In this document: positions 1 through 8,207 of the stretch, piece after piece
Position numbering within the stretch: position 1 is the stretch's first letter
How the letters are laid out: each line of letters begins with the position of its first letter
Origin: Baekduia soli
GTDB lineage: Bacteria > Actinomycetota > Thermoleophilia > Solirubrobacterales > Solirubrobacteraceae
Length of the DNA stretch: 64,000 nucleotides
NCBI RefSeq assembly: GCF_007970665.1
Contig: NZ_CP042430.1
Coordinates: 496,001-560,000 of the forward strand
Direction: 5' to 3'
Program-made: the position numbers and the translations under genes
The notes under the pieces: model-generated
Told to the model about the DNA's origin: nothing
Databases searched by the model: none
The model's input: only the letters and a program-made list of their open reading frames with translations

Positions 1-346
1 CGGCGTCCTGCTCGAGGACGAGCACGTTCATGAAGTTGTGGCGTCGCTGGTCGCTCTGGATGTCCCAGAAGCTCGTCAGGAACTCGACGATCGCGGCGCG
101 CCCCTCGAACGGCCCGACGTCCTGGGTGCCCTGGATGCTCCCACGCCAGACGCCGTCCGGCGCGAAGACGTCGCCGAGCATCCCGGCGTCGCGCTCGTCG
201 TAGGCCCATGCGTAGCACGCGATGACCTCCGTGATCGCCTGGCGGTCGATCAGCCCGGCGGCGTCGGCCACCGGCGCGGGGCGGCGCGGGGCGACGTTGC
301 CGGCGCGCGCTCCCCAGGCTGCGTTGCTGCTCCCATGCTCGGTCAC
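1..346 (-). CDS. SnoaL-like / NTF2-fold protein (3' end off the left edge)
   Basis: The first 115 codons are visible; the rest lies outside the window. The peptide has the usual opening of the SnoaL-like family (small NTF2-fold cyclases, hydratases and dehydratase-like proteins): an IDRQAI helix, then YAWAYDERD, then VFAPDGVW, in the order and spacing seen in that fold. I chose the GTG at 346; the in-frame ATG-like position just upstream (ATGATCGCGCCG) runs straight into a stop in another frame. It lies 52 bp downstream of the enoyl-CoA hydratase on the same strand and is probably co-transcribed with it. NTF2-fold proteins of this kind are common beside CoA and steroid catabolic genes, but no substrate can be read from the sequence. 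Confidence 0.75.
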   Translation of the reverse strand, partial: MTEHGSSNAAWGARAGNVAPRRPAPVADAAGLIDRQAITEVIACYAWAYDERDAGMLGDVFAPDGVWRGSIQGTQDVGPFEGRAAIVEFLTSFWDIQSDQRRHNFMNVLVLEQDA

Positions 347-398
347 GGCGCGATCATCTCCGAAACGCCGCGGCCGCGCAGCGCGGGGGCGCGGCCGG

Positions 399-1193
399 TC
401 ACGCGTCGCGCACCTGCGCCGCGCGCCCCTCGAGGAACGCGCGCACGCCCTCCTGGCCGTCCTCGCCGGCGGTCAGCGCAGCGGTGGCGCGCTGGGCCAG
501 GAGGTAGGCGTCGTGCCAGCCCAGGCCCTCCAGCGCGTTGGACGTGGCCTTGCGCGCCTTGATGGCCGGCAGGCTCTTGGCCGCGATGAGCTCGGCGATG
601 CCCATGGCCTTGGGCACCACCTCCTCGCGGGCGACGATGTAGTTGAAGAACCCGGTGCCGGCGAGCTCGCCGGCGGTGAACCGCCGGCCGGTGTAGAGCA
701 TCTCGCGCACGACGCCCTCGGGCATCTTGAGCCAGGCCATCAGGCCGGCGCCGCCGGCGACCAGGCCGAAGTCGATCTCCGGGCACGAGAAGCACGCGTC
801 GTCGGCGGCGACGCGCAGGTCGCACGTCGCGGCGAGGATGACGCCGATGCCCACCGCGTGGCCGTTGATCGCGGCGATCACCGGCCGGTCGAGGTCATAG
901 AGCCGCGGCAGCGTGCGGTTGATGAAGTCGTAGCGCTCCGTGCGCCCCTCGGGCGTGATGCCCACGAAGTCGTTGAGGTCGGCGCCGCCGCACCAGGCCC
1001 GCGCGCCGGCTGGCGCGCTGAGGACGACGACGCGCACCTCGTCGGTCGCGGCGATCGCGTCGGCCAGCCGGCCGATCGCCTCGTAGACGTCGATCGACAC
1101 GGCGTTGACCGGCGGGCGCGAGAAGACCACCGACGCGATCCCCCGCGCGTCGACGCTGACCCGGAAGGGGCCGATCTCGCCGTCGATGGCCAC
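399..1193 (-). CDS. enoyl-CoA hydratase/isomerase family protein
   Basis: A 264-residue crotonase-fold protein, the normal length for the family, acting on acyl-CoA thioesters in the cytosol. The first oxyanion-hole segment is WCGGADL and the second is NGHAVGIGVILAATCDLRVA. In hydratases the second segment normally reads GGGxEL, with the first catalytic Glu; here that position is Ile. The second acidic residue is kept in the motif CPEIDFG. The missing Glu argues against a standard hydratase and fits an isomerase or other crotonase reaction. The GTG at 1193 is preceded by AGAGG about 10 bases upstream; a GTG at 1211 is possible. The open frame continues upstream to 1430, but that part overlaps the divergent bicupin and has no family similarity. 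The gene is divergent from the bicupin and upstream of the SnoaL-like gene. Confidence 0.9.
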   Translation of the reverse strand: MAIDGEIGPFRVSVDARGIASVVFSRPPVNAVSIDVYEAIGRLADAIAATDEVRVVVLSAPAGARAWCGGADLNDFVGITPEGRTERYDFINRTLPRLYDLDRPVIAAINGHAVGIGVILAATCDLRVAADDACFSCPEIDFGLVAGGAGLMAWLKMPEGVVREMLYTGRRFTAGELAGTGFFNYIVAREEVVPKAMGIAELIAAKSLPAIKARKATSNALEGLGWHDAYLLAQRATAALTAGEDGQEGVRAFLEGRAAQVRDA

Positions 1194-1284
1194 GATCGCC
1201 CAGCCTCTCACACCGGCTGGCAGATGCGCCCGTCTCGCCGCGGCGCCCTGGACGGCGCGGCCCGCAGGCGGGCAAGATCGGCCG

Positions 1285-2193
1285 ATGGCCACCGGACCCC
1301 AGACCGCACCGCCGACGATCAGCACCACCGAGCTCACCGCGCCGCGGGTCGTGCGCTTCGAGGACCTCGAGCCGGGCTGGCACGAGGCGCCGCACTCGAC
1401 CGAGGCAGGGTACTTCCGCTGGCTGAGCACCTACGTCGGCGGCCCGCCCGGCTTCCTGCACGAGCACCCCGCCACGGGGCTGGTCGGCGGCCACAGCGTC
1501 ATGGGGATCATGGGCCTGCCGGCGGGCCAGCGCCAGTACGGGCTGCACCGCCACACCACGACGGAGATCTACCTGATCCTCCAGGGCCGGGTCGAGTCGC
1601 TGGAGGGCCAGGGCGTCCGGCAGCTCGCGGGCCCGATGGACTGCCTCTACATCCCGGCCCAGGCGGCGCACTGCGTGCGCACGGTGGGCACGGAGGACGT
1701 CCTGCTCATGTACGTCCACGACGAGCACGAGGAGCTCGGGGCCTCGAAGTACGTCCCCGACGACGACCCGTCGCTGACGGTGCCCGAGCCCCACCCCCAG
1801 CTCGTGCGCTGGGACGACCTCGACCCGTGGTGGGGCGCGCCGCAGGCCGACGAGGCCGGCCACCTGCGCTGGTCGGTGAGCTGGGTCGGTGGGGGCGCCG
1901 GGACGGCGAACCGCAACCCGGGCGTGGCGGCCCACAGCGACACGGTGGCGATGGGCGCCACGGTCATCAGCGCCGCCAACGCCGAGGTGCCCGAGCGCTG
2001 GGAGACCGTGCGCTACATCCAGGTCGTGCAGGGCCGCGTCCGCGTCGACGGCCATCCCGAGCTCGGCGTGCTGCAGCGCCTCGACGTCCTCGTCGTGCCG
2101 CCGGGCCACCCGCACGCCCTGCGACCCGTCGGCACCGAGGCCGCCCACGTCGTCTGGTTCCACGAGGACAACGGGCTGCCGCAGCCGGCCTGA
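1285..2193 (+). CDS. bicupin (two-domain cupin) protein
   Basis: A 302-residue soluble protein built from two cupin halves that look like an internal duplication: the half opening VRFEDLEPGWHEAP near residue 25 is echoed by VRWDDLDPWWGAP near residue 175. The first half keeps the classical metal site, HRHTTTE plus a later His in the IPAQAAH loop. In the second half the equivalent strand (AANAEVPERWE) has lost both histidines, so probably only one half binds metal. Bicupins include gentisate 1,2-dioxygenase-like enzymes and sugar or germin-like binding proteins, and the exact reaction cannot be called. The ATG at 1285 follows a 90-bp divergent promoter space shared with the enoyl-CoA hydratase, which suggests joint control. 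Confidence 0.85.
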   Translation: MATGPQTAPPTISTTELTAPRVVRFEDLEPGWHEAPHSTEAGYFRWLSTYVGGPPGFLHEHPATGLVGGHSVMGIMGLPAGQRQYGLHRHTTTEIYLILQGRVESLEGQGVRQLAGPMDCLYIPAQAAHCVRTVGTEDVLLMYVHDEHEELGASKYVPDDDPSLTVPEPHPQLVRWDDLDPWWGAPQADEAGHLRWSVSWVGGGAGTANRNPGVAAHSDTVAMGATVISAANAEVPERWETVRYIQVVQGRVRVDGHPELGVLQRLDVLVVPPGHPHALRPVGTEAAHVVWFHEDNGLPQPA

Positions 2194-2305
2194 CACGGCC
2201 CCGTGCAGCGGATGGCGCGGCGCCGTGGCCCGCCACACCATCGCCCGCTGCACCCTGGCCGCCGTGGCCGTCCCGTCGGTGCCGGTGTGCGAGTAGGCGC
2301 CCAGG

Positions 2306-2492
2306 CCTCGCGCAGCGCCTGCAGGCCGTCGGCCACGGACGTCGCCGCAAACGCCGTGATCGCGTACGTCGCCACGCCCTCGCGCACGAAGGGGTCGGTC
2401 GCGACGAGGGCGGCCGCGGCGTCCTGGCCCCGGGCGACGATGAGGCCGCCGGCGCGTGGCACCTGCGGGCCCGAGAAGCGGCCCGCGGTCAG
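2306..2492 (-). pseudogene. YciI-like protein remnant lacking its N-terminus
   Basis: Reading on the reverse strand from a CTG that overlaps the stop of the DUF2000 gene, the peptide includes GRFSGPQVPRAGG, LIVARG and DPFVREGVATYAI. These are the middle and C-terminal motifs of YciI-type (YCII) proteins. The first 30-35 residues of the fold, including the usual N-terminal strand and its His, are missing, because that space is occupied by the intact 3' end of DUF2000. After the conserved part the frame stays open far into the convergent bicupin without a credible stop. A deletion that joined the end of DUF2000 to the middle of a YciI gene explains this best. A short peptide from the GTG at 2462 is possible but would lack half the domain. 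Confidence 0.5.
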
Positions 2493-2911
2493 GGGTGGCG
2501 GGACAGGCCGCGGACGATCGCGTCGGCGTCGCGGTGGGGCGCCCGCACGGCCAGCCCGACCAGGTCGAGGTCGGCCGTGGCGACGGCTCGCACCGCGGCG
2601 CGGTTGTCCTCGTCCTTGCCGGTGGAGAACATGTCGTGCGTGTAGATCGCGACGCGCCGCCCGCGGCGCTGGGCGCGCTCGCGGACGGTCTGCAGCCGGC
2701 CGGACGGCGCCTCGTAGACGAGCACGGGCTGGACGAGCAGCGGCAGGTAGCGCTCCCCGTCGGCATCGACGTAGTCCTCGCCGATCGCCTCCGCGCCGGC
2801 CTGCGCGGTGATCCCGCTGACCAGGAAGGCCGTGACGTTGAGCCGCTGCCAGGCCGCGAGGTCCTCGCGCACGACGACGGCGATCTTCGTGTCGAAGTCG
2901 GTGACGCCCAT
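2489..2911 (-). CDS. DUF2000 family protein
   Basis: A 140-residue protein matching the DUF2000 family over its full length: DTKIAVVVREDL at the N-terminus, WQRLNVTAFLVSGI, then IGEDYVDADGERYLP, then AIYTHDMFSTG with DLVGLAVR near the end. DUF2000 has a fold related to peptidyl-tRNA hydrolase II, and its biochemical role is unknown. The ATG at 2911 sits 6 bp after the stop of the LLM oxidoreductase on the same strand, so the two are almost certainly translated from one message. Its stop codon overlaps the start of the YciI remnant region. Confidence 0.88.
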   Translation of the reverse strand: MGVTDFDTKIAVVVREDLAAWQRLNVTAFLVSGITAQAGAEAIGEDYVDADGERYLPLLVQPVLVYEAPSGRLQTVRERAQRRGRRVAIYTHDMFSTGKDEDNRAAVRAVATADLDLVGLAVRAPHRDADAIVRGLSRHP

Positions 2912-2917
2912 GCGGCG

Positions 2918-3877
2918 CTAGGCGGCGAACACCGGGGCCAGCGCCTTGCCCGCCAGCGCGACCGCCTCGAGGTCGTGCGCGTCGGGCATGGAGAACGTCA
3001 GGCCCTCGATCCCGACCTCGCGGAATGCCGCCGCGCGCTGGGCGACGGTGTCCGGGTCGCCCGCGATCGCCGCGGCGACGCGCTCCTCGGGCACGCCCGC
3101 CGAGCGCATCCAGTCGAGCTTGGCCTGCGCGGCCTCGTGGGTGGCGCCGATGACGATCGTCGCCATCGAGGTCTTCGTGATCTCCGACGGGTCGCGGCCC
3201 ACGGTCTCGCAGTGGCCCTCGAGCACGCCGAGCAGGTGCCTCGCGCGCTCCGGGTCGCCGAAGAGGTTGCAGCCGTCGGCGTACTGCGCGACCAGGCGCA
3301 GGGTCTTACGCTCGCCGCTGCCGCCGATGAGGATCGGGATGTCGCCGCGCAGCGGCTTGGGATTGTTGTAGGCCTCGGTGACGTGCACGTGCTCGCCGGC
3401 GACCGTCGCGCGCGGCTGGGTGAACATGGCGCGCGCGATCTGCAGGTGCTCCTCGAGGATCTCGAAGCGCGTGCCCAGCGAGGGCATGGCGAACCCGTAG
3501 GCCTTGTGCTCGTCCTCGAACCAGCCCGCGCCGATGCCGTGGAACGCACGGCCGCCGGAGATGATGTCCAAGGTCGTGGTGATCTTGGCGTGCAGCGCCG
3601 GGTTGCGGTAGGTCACGCCGCCCACGAGCAGCCCGAGCGCGATCGTCGACGTGCGGCCGGCCAGGCCGGCGAGCATCGTGCTGCCGTCGAACATCCAGTT
3701 CTCCGCCGGGCCGACGGGCGGGATCTGGTGGAAGTGGTCCATGAGCGAGATCGAGGTGAACCCGGAGGCCTCGGCCGTCGTCGCGATGTCCACCAGGCGC
3801 TCGAAGACGGCCTCGGGGCCGACGTCGGGGTAGTTGAAGTTCGGCAGGTGGAGGTCCAGCGTGATCGGCGCTCGCAT
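2918..3877 (-). CDS. LLM-class F420-dependent oxidoreductase
   Basis: A 319-residue TIM-barrel flavin/F420 enzyme of the luciferase-like monooxygenase superfamily. Visible family marks are DLHLPNFNYP at the start, SLMDHFHQIP near residue 45, TYRNPALHAK, and the strand GIGAGWFEDEHKAYG typical of the F420-binding branch. IPILIGGSGERKTLRLVAQYADGCN closes the barrel. These enzymes transfer hydride between F420H2 and diverse substrates, and the substrate here is unknown. Family alignment favours the ATG at 3877; a GTG at 3886 or 3901 would add three or eight residues. It heads a two-gene unit with DUF2000 and follows the Tim44-like gene on the same strand. Confidence 0.9.
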   Translation of the reverse strand: MRAPITLDLHLPNFNYPDVGPEAVFERLVDIATTAEASGFTSISLMDHFHQIPPVGPAENWMFDGSTMLAGLAGRTSTIALGLLVGGVTYRNPALHAKITTTLDIISGGRAFHGIGAGWFEDEHKAYGFAMPSLGTRFEILEEHLQIARAMFTQPRATVAGEHVHVTEAYNNPKPLRGDIPILIGGSGERKTLRLVAQYADGCNLFGDPERARHLLGVLEGHCETVGRDPSEITKTSMATIVIGATHEAAQAKLDWMRSAGVPEERVAAAIAGDPDTVAQRAAAFREVGIEGLTFSMPDAHDLEAVALAGKALAPVFAA

Positions 3878-3918
3878 CCTCGACACGGTAGTGCCCGTCA
3901 CGCCGGGCCGGCACGGCG

Positions 3919-5013
3919 TCAGCGCGGCAGCGCGCCCGACGCGTCGACGACGACCCAGGGGCGGCGGGGATCGTCGGCGAGGCGCAGCGTCCAGGACTGC
4001 CGCGTGCGGGACCGGCGCCGCCGACTGCCCGCCAGCACCTCGGTTGTGGCGCGGTCCTCGACGTACTGGACCCCCTCCACGTCGACCTGGACCCGGACCT
4101 CCGCGGGCGGCCCGGGCATCACCGCAGCGATGGTCACCGCGCGCACCTGCGCGCCGCGGACGACCAGCCGCGCGCCGCGGTCGCCCGTCGGGTGCAGCAG
4201 CGCGCGCAGCGCGGCCGGGGTCGTGCGGGCCGCCAGCGGCTCGTCGGGGCCGTCGATGGCCCGCGCCCAGGCCTCGGCGACCTCGCCGACGGCCGTCGCC
4301 AGCACGTCGGGGGCGAAGCGGGCGTCGACGGTCGACAGGTCCAGCGCGGCCGCACGCGCGTCGCCGGAGAAGGCGGGCGACAGCAGCCCGGCGACGCGGT
4401 CGGCGTCGACGCGGTCGGCCGCGGCCAGCTCCATCACCGCGTCGGCCCGCAGGCGGGCGTCATCGCCCTCGGGCGCCGCGACGAGCGGCGAGGCGAGGTG
4501 GTGGGCGCCCTCGCGCTCCTGCTCGACGGAGACCAGGACCCAGTCGCCGGCCCGCTTGCCCAGGGTCCAGAACTCGCCGATGCGCGCGATCTCGCCGTCG
4601 TCGCTGGGGATGACGTCCCCGCGGCGGTCGACGACGACGTCGCGCAGGGTCGCGGTCACCGTCACGACGACCTGGTCCTCGGCGTCGCCCGCGCGGTTGG
4701 TCAGGCCGACGTAGCGGACCTCGGGGCCCTCGAGCACGTCGACGCGGTTGCGCCAGCCGCGCCGGCGCAGGTCGCCCAGGCGGGCCTCCCACTCGACCAT
4801 GAGCTCGGGACCGACCATCCGGCCCAGACCCGCGACGTCGTCGGCGCTCCAGGCGCGCTGGATCGCGACGAACAGCGCCGCCGCGCGGCGCACGACGGCC
4901 TCCGGCGCGAACAGCGGATCGTCCTGCGCGGCCTCCGCCGCGGCGAGGCGCACGGCCGACTCGCGGCCCGCGCGGTCGCGGCCCGGCCGGCGCAGCAGCG
5001 AGCGCAGGCCCAC
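3919..5013 (-). CDS. Tim44-like domain protein
   Basis: A 364-residue protein whose first half matches the bacterial Tim44-like domain: FAPEAVVRRAAALFVAIQRAWSADD, then a VGPELMVEWE segment, a basic RRGWRNRVDVLEG stretch and paired beta strands ending with EFWTLGKRAGDWVL. The second half looks like a diverged repeat of the same NTF2-like fold (FAPDVLATAVGEVAEAWARAIDG). It has no signal peptide of its own. The GTG at 5013 follows a G-rich site (GGGGGCTGAG). The preceding small membrane ORF is in the same frame and is separated only by one TGA and four codons. In many bacteria the signal peptide, Gly-rich linker, TM helix and Tim44 domain form one protein, so the pair may be one split gene. Confidence 0.75.
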   Translation of the reverse strand: MGLRSLLRRPGRDRAGRESAVRLAAAEAAQDDPLFAPEAVVRRAAALFVAIQRAWSADDVAGLGRMVGPELMVEWEARLGDLRRRGWRNRVDVLEGPEVRYVGLTNRAGDAEDQVVVTVTATLRDVVVDRRGDVIPSDDGEIARIGEFWTLGKRAGDWVLVSVEQEREGAHHLASPLVAAPEGDDARLRADAVMELAAADRVDADRVAGLLSPAFSGDARAAALDLSTVDARFAPDVLATAVGEVAEAWARAIDGPDEPLAARTTPAALRALLHPTGDRGARLVVRGAQVRAVTIAAVMPGPPAEVRVQVDVEGVQYVEDRATTEVLAGSRRRRSRTRQSWTLRLADDPRRPWVVVDASGALPR

Positions 5014-5025
5014 CTCAGCCCCCGC

Positions 5026-5295
5026 TCACCAGCGTGGCCTGCGCCCGCGCCGCGATCGGAGGATGAGGACGATCACGATGACCACGACGACCAGCAGCAG
5101 CAGGCCCCCACCGCCGCCGCCGCCGCCGAAGAACAGGACGTGGCCGCCGCCGAACCCGCGACCGCGGGAGCCCAGACCGCCACCACCGCCGCCGCGCGGG
5201 GTGAAGCCGTGCGATCCGCCGCCGGCGCGCGCCCACGCCCCGGCCGGCAGGAGGGCCAGGAGCGACAGGGCGAGCAGGACGACGCGACGCGGCAT
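5026..5295 (-). CDS. small secreted/membrane protein with Gly-rich linker and one TM helix
   Basis: An 89-residue protein with a clear signal peptide (VVLLALSLLALLPAGAWA, cleavable after AWA), a Gly/Ser/Arg-rich stretch with long runs of glycine, then one hydrophobic helix (LLLLVVVVIVIVLIL) followed by RSRRGRRPRW. This is the exact architecture of the N-terminal part of Tim44-domain membrane proteins. The stop TGA at 5026-5028 is in frame with the Tim44-like ORF that begins at 5013. It is transcribed away from the Zn dehydrogenase, with about 95 bp between the two starts. Confidence 0.65.
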   Translation of the reverse strand: MPRRVVLLALSLLALLPAGAWARAGGGSHGFTPRGGGGGGLGSRGRGFGGGHVLFFGGGGGGGGLLLLVVVVIVIVLILRSRRGRRPRW

Positions 5296-5390
5296 CTCGC
5301 GGGGGTTCCCGATGTGGCCCCGGCCGAACCTTCCCGGTGGCGCGCGGCGCGCCGCCGTGGCATGCTCGCCGCCCCTCCGAAAGGATCGTC

Positions 5391-6488
5391 ATGCAGGGTC
5401 GCGTCGCCGCCCTCGTCGGGCCAGCGCAGGTCGAGGTCAAGGAGTTCGAGGTGCCCGAGCCGGGTCCGGGCGCCATGGTCGTGCGGATCCGGCGCGCGAA
5501 CATCTGCGGCTCGGAGGTCCACATCTTCCACCACCAGCACCCGCTCATCCGCGAGTGCGTGCTGGGCCACGAGTTCGTCGGCGAGATCGTCGCGCTCGGG
5601 GAGGGCGTCACCAGCGACTATGCCGGCGAGGAGGTCGCGGTGGGCGACCGCATCGTCGCGCCGTACTTCCTCACGTGCCGCCGCTGCCGCGCGTGCCTGC
5701 GCGGCGACTTCAACCTCTGCCGCAACGCCTACGCGTTCTGGTCCCAGCCGGCCGAGGTCGCGCCGCACTTCCACGGCGCCTTCGGCACGCACTACTACGT
5801 GCACCCCGAGCAGTACTTCTACAAGGTGCCCGACGGGATCCCCGACACGACGGTCGCCGGGGCCAACTGCGGGCTGACCCAGGTGCTCTTCGGGCTGGCC
5901 CAGGCCGGGGTGGCGGCGGGCGACCGGGTCGTCGTCCAGGGGGCCGGGGGCCTCGGGCTCTACGCCACCGCCGTCGCCCACGACGCGGGCGCGCACGTGA
6001 CGGTGGTCGAGCGGATCCCGGAGCGCATCGCGCTCGCCCGCCGCTTCGGCGCCGACGAGATCGTCGACATGGCCGAGCACGAGACCGCCGAGGCGCGCGC
6101 CGAGCGCGTCGCGCAGCTCACCGACGGCGACGGCGCCGACATCGTCCTCGAGCTCACCGGCGTGGCCGCCGCGTTCCCCGAGGCGCTGCTGCTGGCGCGC
6201 CCGGCGGGCCAGGTCGTCGAGATCGGCAACGTCAGCCTGGGTGCGCGCCACGAGGTCGCGCTCGCGCCGGGCCTCATCACGCGCAAGGCGCTGACCGTGC
6301 GCGGCCTCGTCCGCTACCAGCCGTGGTATCTGCACAAGGCGCTGGGCTTCCTGTCGCGCCGCCACGCCGACCACCCCTTCGACGAGCTCACCGATCGGGA
6401 GTATGCGTTGGAGGACGTCGGCGAGGCGATCCAGCGCGAGGAGGCCAAGCAGGTCGCGCGGCCGGCGGTGGTCCCGACGCCGGCCTGA
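5391..6488 (+). CDS. zinc-binding alcohol dehydrogenase family protein (MDR)
   Basis: A 365-residue medium-chain dehydrogenase/reductase. The catalytic-zinc Cys lies in the NICGSEVH segment near residue 38, followed by GHEFVGEI. The structural-zinc lobe carries four cysteines in the pattern CRRCRAC-x7-C near residues 95-110. The Rossmann site is QGAGGLGLYA, and the acidic end of its second strand is VVERIPER. The ATG at 5391 has AAGGA six bases upstream. The substrate cannot be read. The 3' end overlaps the convergent PAP2 gene by about 100 bp, and both reading frames are well supported there. Confidence 0.9.
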   Translation: MQGRVAALVGPAQVEVKEFEVPEPGPGAMVVRIRRANICGSEVHIFHHQHPLIRECVLGHEFVGEIVALGEGVTSDYAGEEVAVGDRIVAPYFLTCRRCRACLRGDFNLCRNAYAFWSQPAEVAPHFHGAFGTHYYVHPEQYFYKVPDGIPDTTVAGANCGLTQVLFGLAQAGVAAGDRVVVQGAGGLGLYATAVAHDAGAHVTVVERIPERIALARRFGADEIVDMAEHETAEARAERVAQLTDGDGADIVLELTGVAAAFPEALLLARPAGQVVEIGNVSLGARHEVALAPGLITRKALTVRGLVRYQPWYLHKALGFLSRRHADHPFDELTDREYALEDVGEAIQREEAKQVARPAVVPTPA

Positions 6489-7290
6489 CCTCCGGGGCGC
6501 CGCCGGGGCGCAGCAGCCGGCCGCCGAAGGCCACGGCGCACACGGCGAACCACGCCCAGCCCAGGGCCAGGCCGCCCAGGACGTCGGTGAGCCAGTGCAC
6601 GTCGAGCAGCACGCGGCTGGCCGCGACGGCGACCGCGATGCCGGCCGCCGCGCCCGCCAGCGCCGGGCGCGCGCGGCGGGCGCACCACCGGCCCGCGACG
6701 AGCGCGGCCGCCGCCCAGAAGGCCGCGGCCGTCGAGGAGTGGCCGCTGGGGAACGACGGGCCCAGCGTCTCGGCGACGGGGTTCAGCGTGGGCCGCGCGC
6801 GGTCGATGAGCGTCTTGACCAGCGTCGTGACGAGCTTGTCGCCGCCGATGACCAGGACGAGGAACGGCACGACCCTGCGGTCTCCGCGGCGGCGCAGCTC
6901 GACCGCCGCGACGAGCACGGCGGCGAGGACGACCAGCCACGTCTCGCCCAGGTCGGTGACGAGCTTGAGGCCCTGCGTCGAGCCGCCCGTGGCGTGGCGG
7001 TCCCCCCAGCGGGCCACCGCCGAGTCGATCCCGGAGAGGGCGTCCGTGCTGCGCACGACGACGGCGAGCACCGCGAGGACGACGCCGCCGGCGAGGACGA
7101 CGACGACGGCCACGGTCAGCGCGAGGCCCGTGGCCTGCTCGCGGTCCAGGCGCGGCGCCAGCCGGTCGCGCAGGCGCGAGGGCGCCCGGTCCACCGGTGG
7201 CAGCGCCGCCGGCCGATGCAGCCGGGCGGTGGCCAGCGCGACCAGGGCGCCGGCCACGCAGGCGACCACGACGAGCAGAATGAAGGGCAT
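6388..7290 (-). CDS. PAP2-family membrane phosphatase
   Basis: A 300-residue integral membrane protein with an N-terminal helix (PFILLVVVACVAGALVALATA), further hydrophobic helices and all three PAP2 signatures: KTLIDRARP (KxxxxxxRP), PSGHS, and SRVLLDVHWLTD (SRxxxxxHxxxD). It should dephosphorylate a lipid or polyprenyl phosphate at the outer face of the membrane. The ATG at 7290 begins directly at the first helix; upstream in-frame residues have no family character. The tail after the last helix is Pro/Arg-rich and overlaps the 3' end of the Zn dehydrogenase. It is head-to-head with a second PAP2 gene, with 71 bp between the starts. Confidence 0.88.
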   Translation of the reverse strand: MPFILLVVVACVAGALVALATARLHRPAALPPVDRAPSRLRDRLAPRLDREQATGLALTVAVVVVLAGGVVLAVLAVVVRSTDALSGIDSAVARWGDRHATGGSTQGLKLVTDLGETWLVVLAAVLVAAVELRRRGDRRVVPFLVLVIGGDKLVTTLVKTLIDRARPTLNPVAETLGPSFPSGHSSTAAAFWAAAALVAGRWCARRARPALAGAAAGIAVAVAASRVLLDVHWLTDVLGGLALGWAWFAVCAVAFGGRLLRPGGAPEVRPASGPPPAARPAWPPRAGSPRRRPPTHTPDR

Positions 7291-7361
7291 CGCGACGGGG
7301 CGTTCCACGCATCGTGAGCGGGCATGCGTCAAGTCGCCGATTTCCGGGAACGCTGCCCGGC

Positions 7362-8207
7362 ATGTCTTCCGGAGGACACGGGCTGACCGCGGCGCCGACG
7401 ACGTCTCGCAAGGGGCGGTCCGCCGCGCCGCGCCGCGACGACGGCGCACCGGCCACCACGGCGATCCCCGTCCTGGAGGCCCGTCCGGGCAGCGCGCCCG
7501 AGCGCTTCGCGCGCGCCCTCGGGCTGCGCCACCCCGTCGCGATCTTCCTCGCCGCCCTCATCCCCGGGCTGCTGGTGATCGCGGGGCTGTCCATCCTGCT
7601 CGGCCTGTTCGTCATGCACGTCCTCATCGGCGGCCTGGGGCTCGGCGGCCCCGACAACAGCGTCGACGTGTCGTTCGCGCGGCACCGCACCGGCACGCTG
7701 ACCGACATCTCGTTCATCGGCTCCCAGGTCGGCGGGGCGCCCGTCCTGCCGATCCTGGTCGGGGTCATCGCGCTCGCGTGCGCGCTCACCCGCCACTGGC
7801 GCGTCGCGGCGTTCGCCCTGTTCGCGCTCGTCACCGAGTCGGCGACCTACCGCATCACCACGCTCGTCATCCACCGGCACCGCCCCGGCGTGCACCGCCT
7901 CGAGAACCTGCCGGTCGACGCGAGCTACCCCTCCGGGCACACGGCCGCCTCGGTCGCCGTCTACTCGGGGCTCGTCCTGCTGCTCACCTCGCGGTTCACG
8001 CAGAGCACGTTCCGCGCGCTGGCCTGGACGTTCGCGATCCTCATGACGACGTTCGTCGCCCTGTCGCGGATGTACCGCGGCATGCACCACCCGCTCGACG
8101 TCGCGGGCGGCGTGCTCGTCGGCATCGCGGCCGTGCTCGTCGTCCTCTTCGCCTGCCGGGCGGCCGGCGCCGCCGCCGAGGCCCGCGCGGCCCGGGGCCC
8201 GCGATGA
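7362..8207 (+). CDS. PAP2-family membrane phosphatase (motif 1 altered)
   Basis: A 281-residue membrane protein with PSGHTAA (motif 2) and SRMYRGMHHPLDV (motif 3) of PAP2 phosphatases. In motif 1 the arginine-proline pair is present (HRHRPG), but the lysine six residues earlier is replaced by threonine (TLVIHRHRP). Activity may therefore be altered, although some PAP2 relatives tolerate this. An N-terminal cytosolic Ala/Arg-rich segment of about 55 residues precedes the first helix. The ATG at 7362 was chosen at the first Met in a sequence-like context. The stop overlaps the next start as ATGA, so it is translationally coupled to the lipid-kinase-like gene. Confidence 0.87.
   Translation: MSSGGHGLTAAPTTSRKGRSAAPRRDDGAPATTAIPVLEARPGSAPERFARALGLRHPVAIFLAALIPGLLVIAGLSILLGLFVMHVLIGGLGLGGPDNSVDVSFARHRTGTLTDISFIGSQVGGAPVLPILVGVIALACALTRHWRVAAFALFALVTESATYRITTLVIHRHRPGVHRLENLPVDASYPSGHTAASVAVYSGLVLLLTSRFTQSTFRALAWTFAILMTTFVALSRMYRGMHHPLDVAGGVLVGIAAVLVVLFACRAAGAAAEARAARGPR

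Noticed and set aside
222-2645. Very long open frame on the + strand across the enoyl-CoA hydratase, bicupin and DUF2000 genes
   Set aside because: Only Arg/Ala/Gly-rich shadow peptide in the first part; it crosses three real genes in other frames and has no family character.
5026-5028. TGA as selenocysteine or programmed read-through in the Tim44-like pair
   Set aside because: No selenoprotein-type context or stem could be made out, and the downstream ORF has its own start. Kept only as a split-gene observation.
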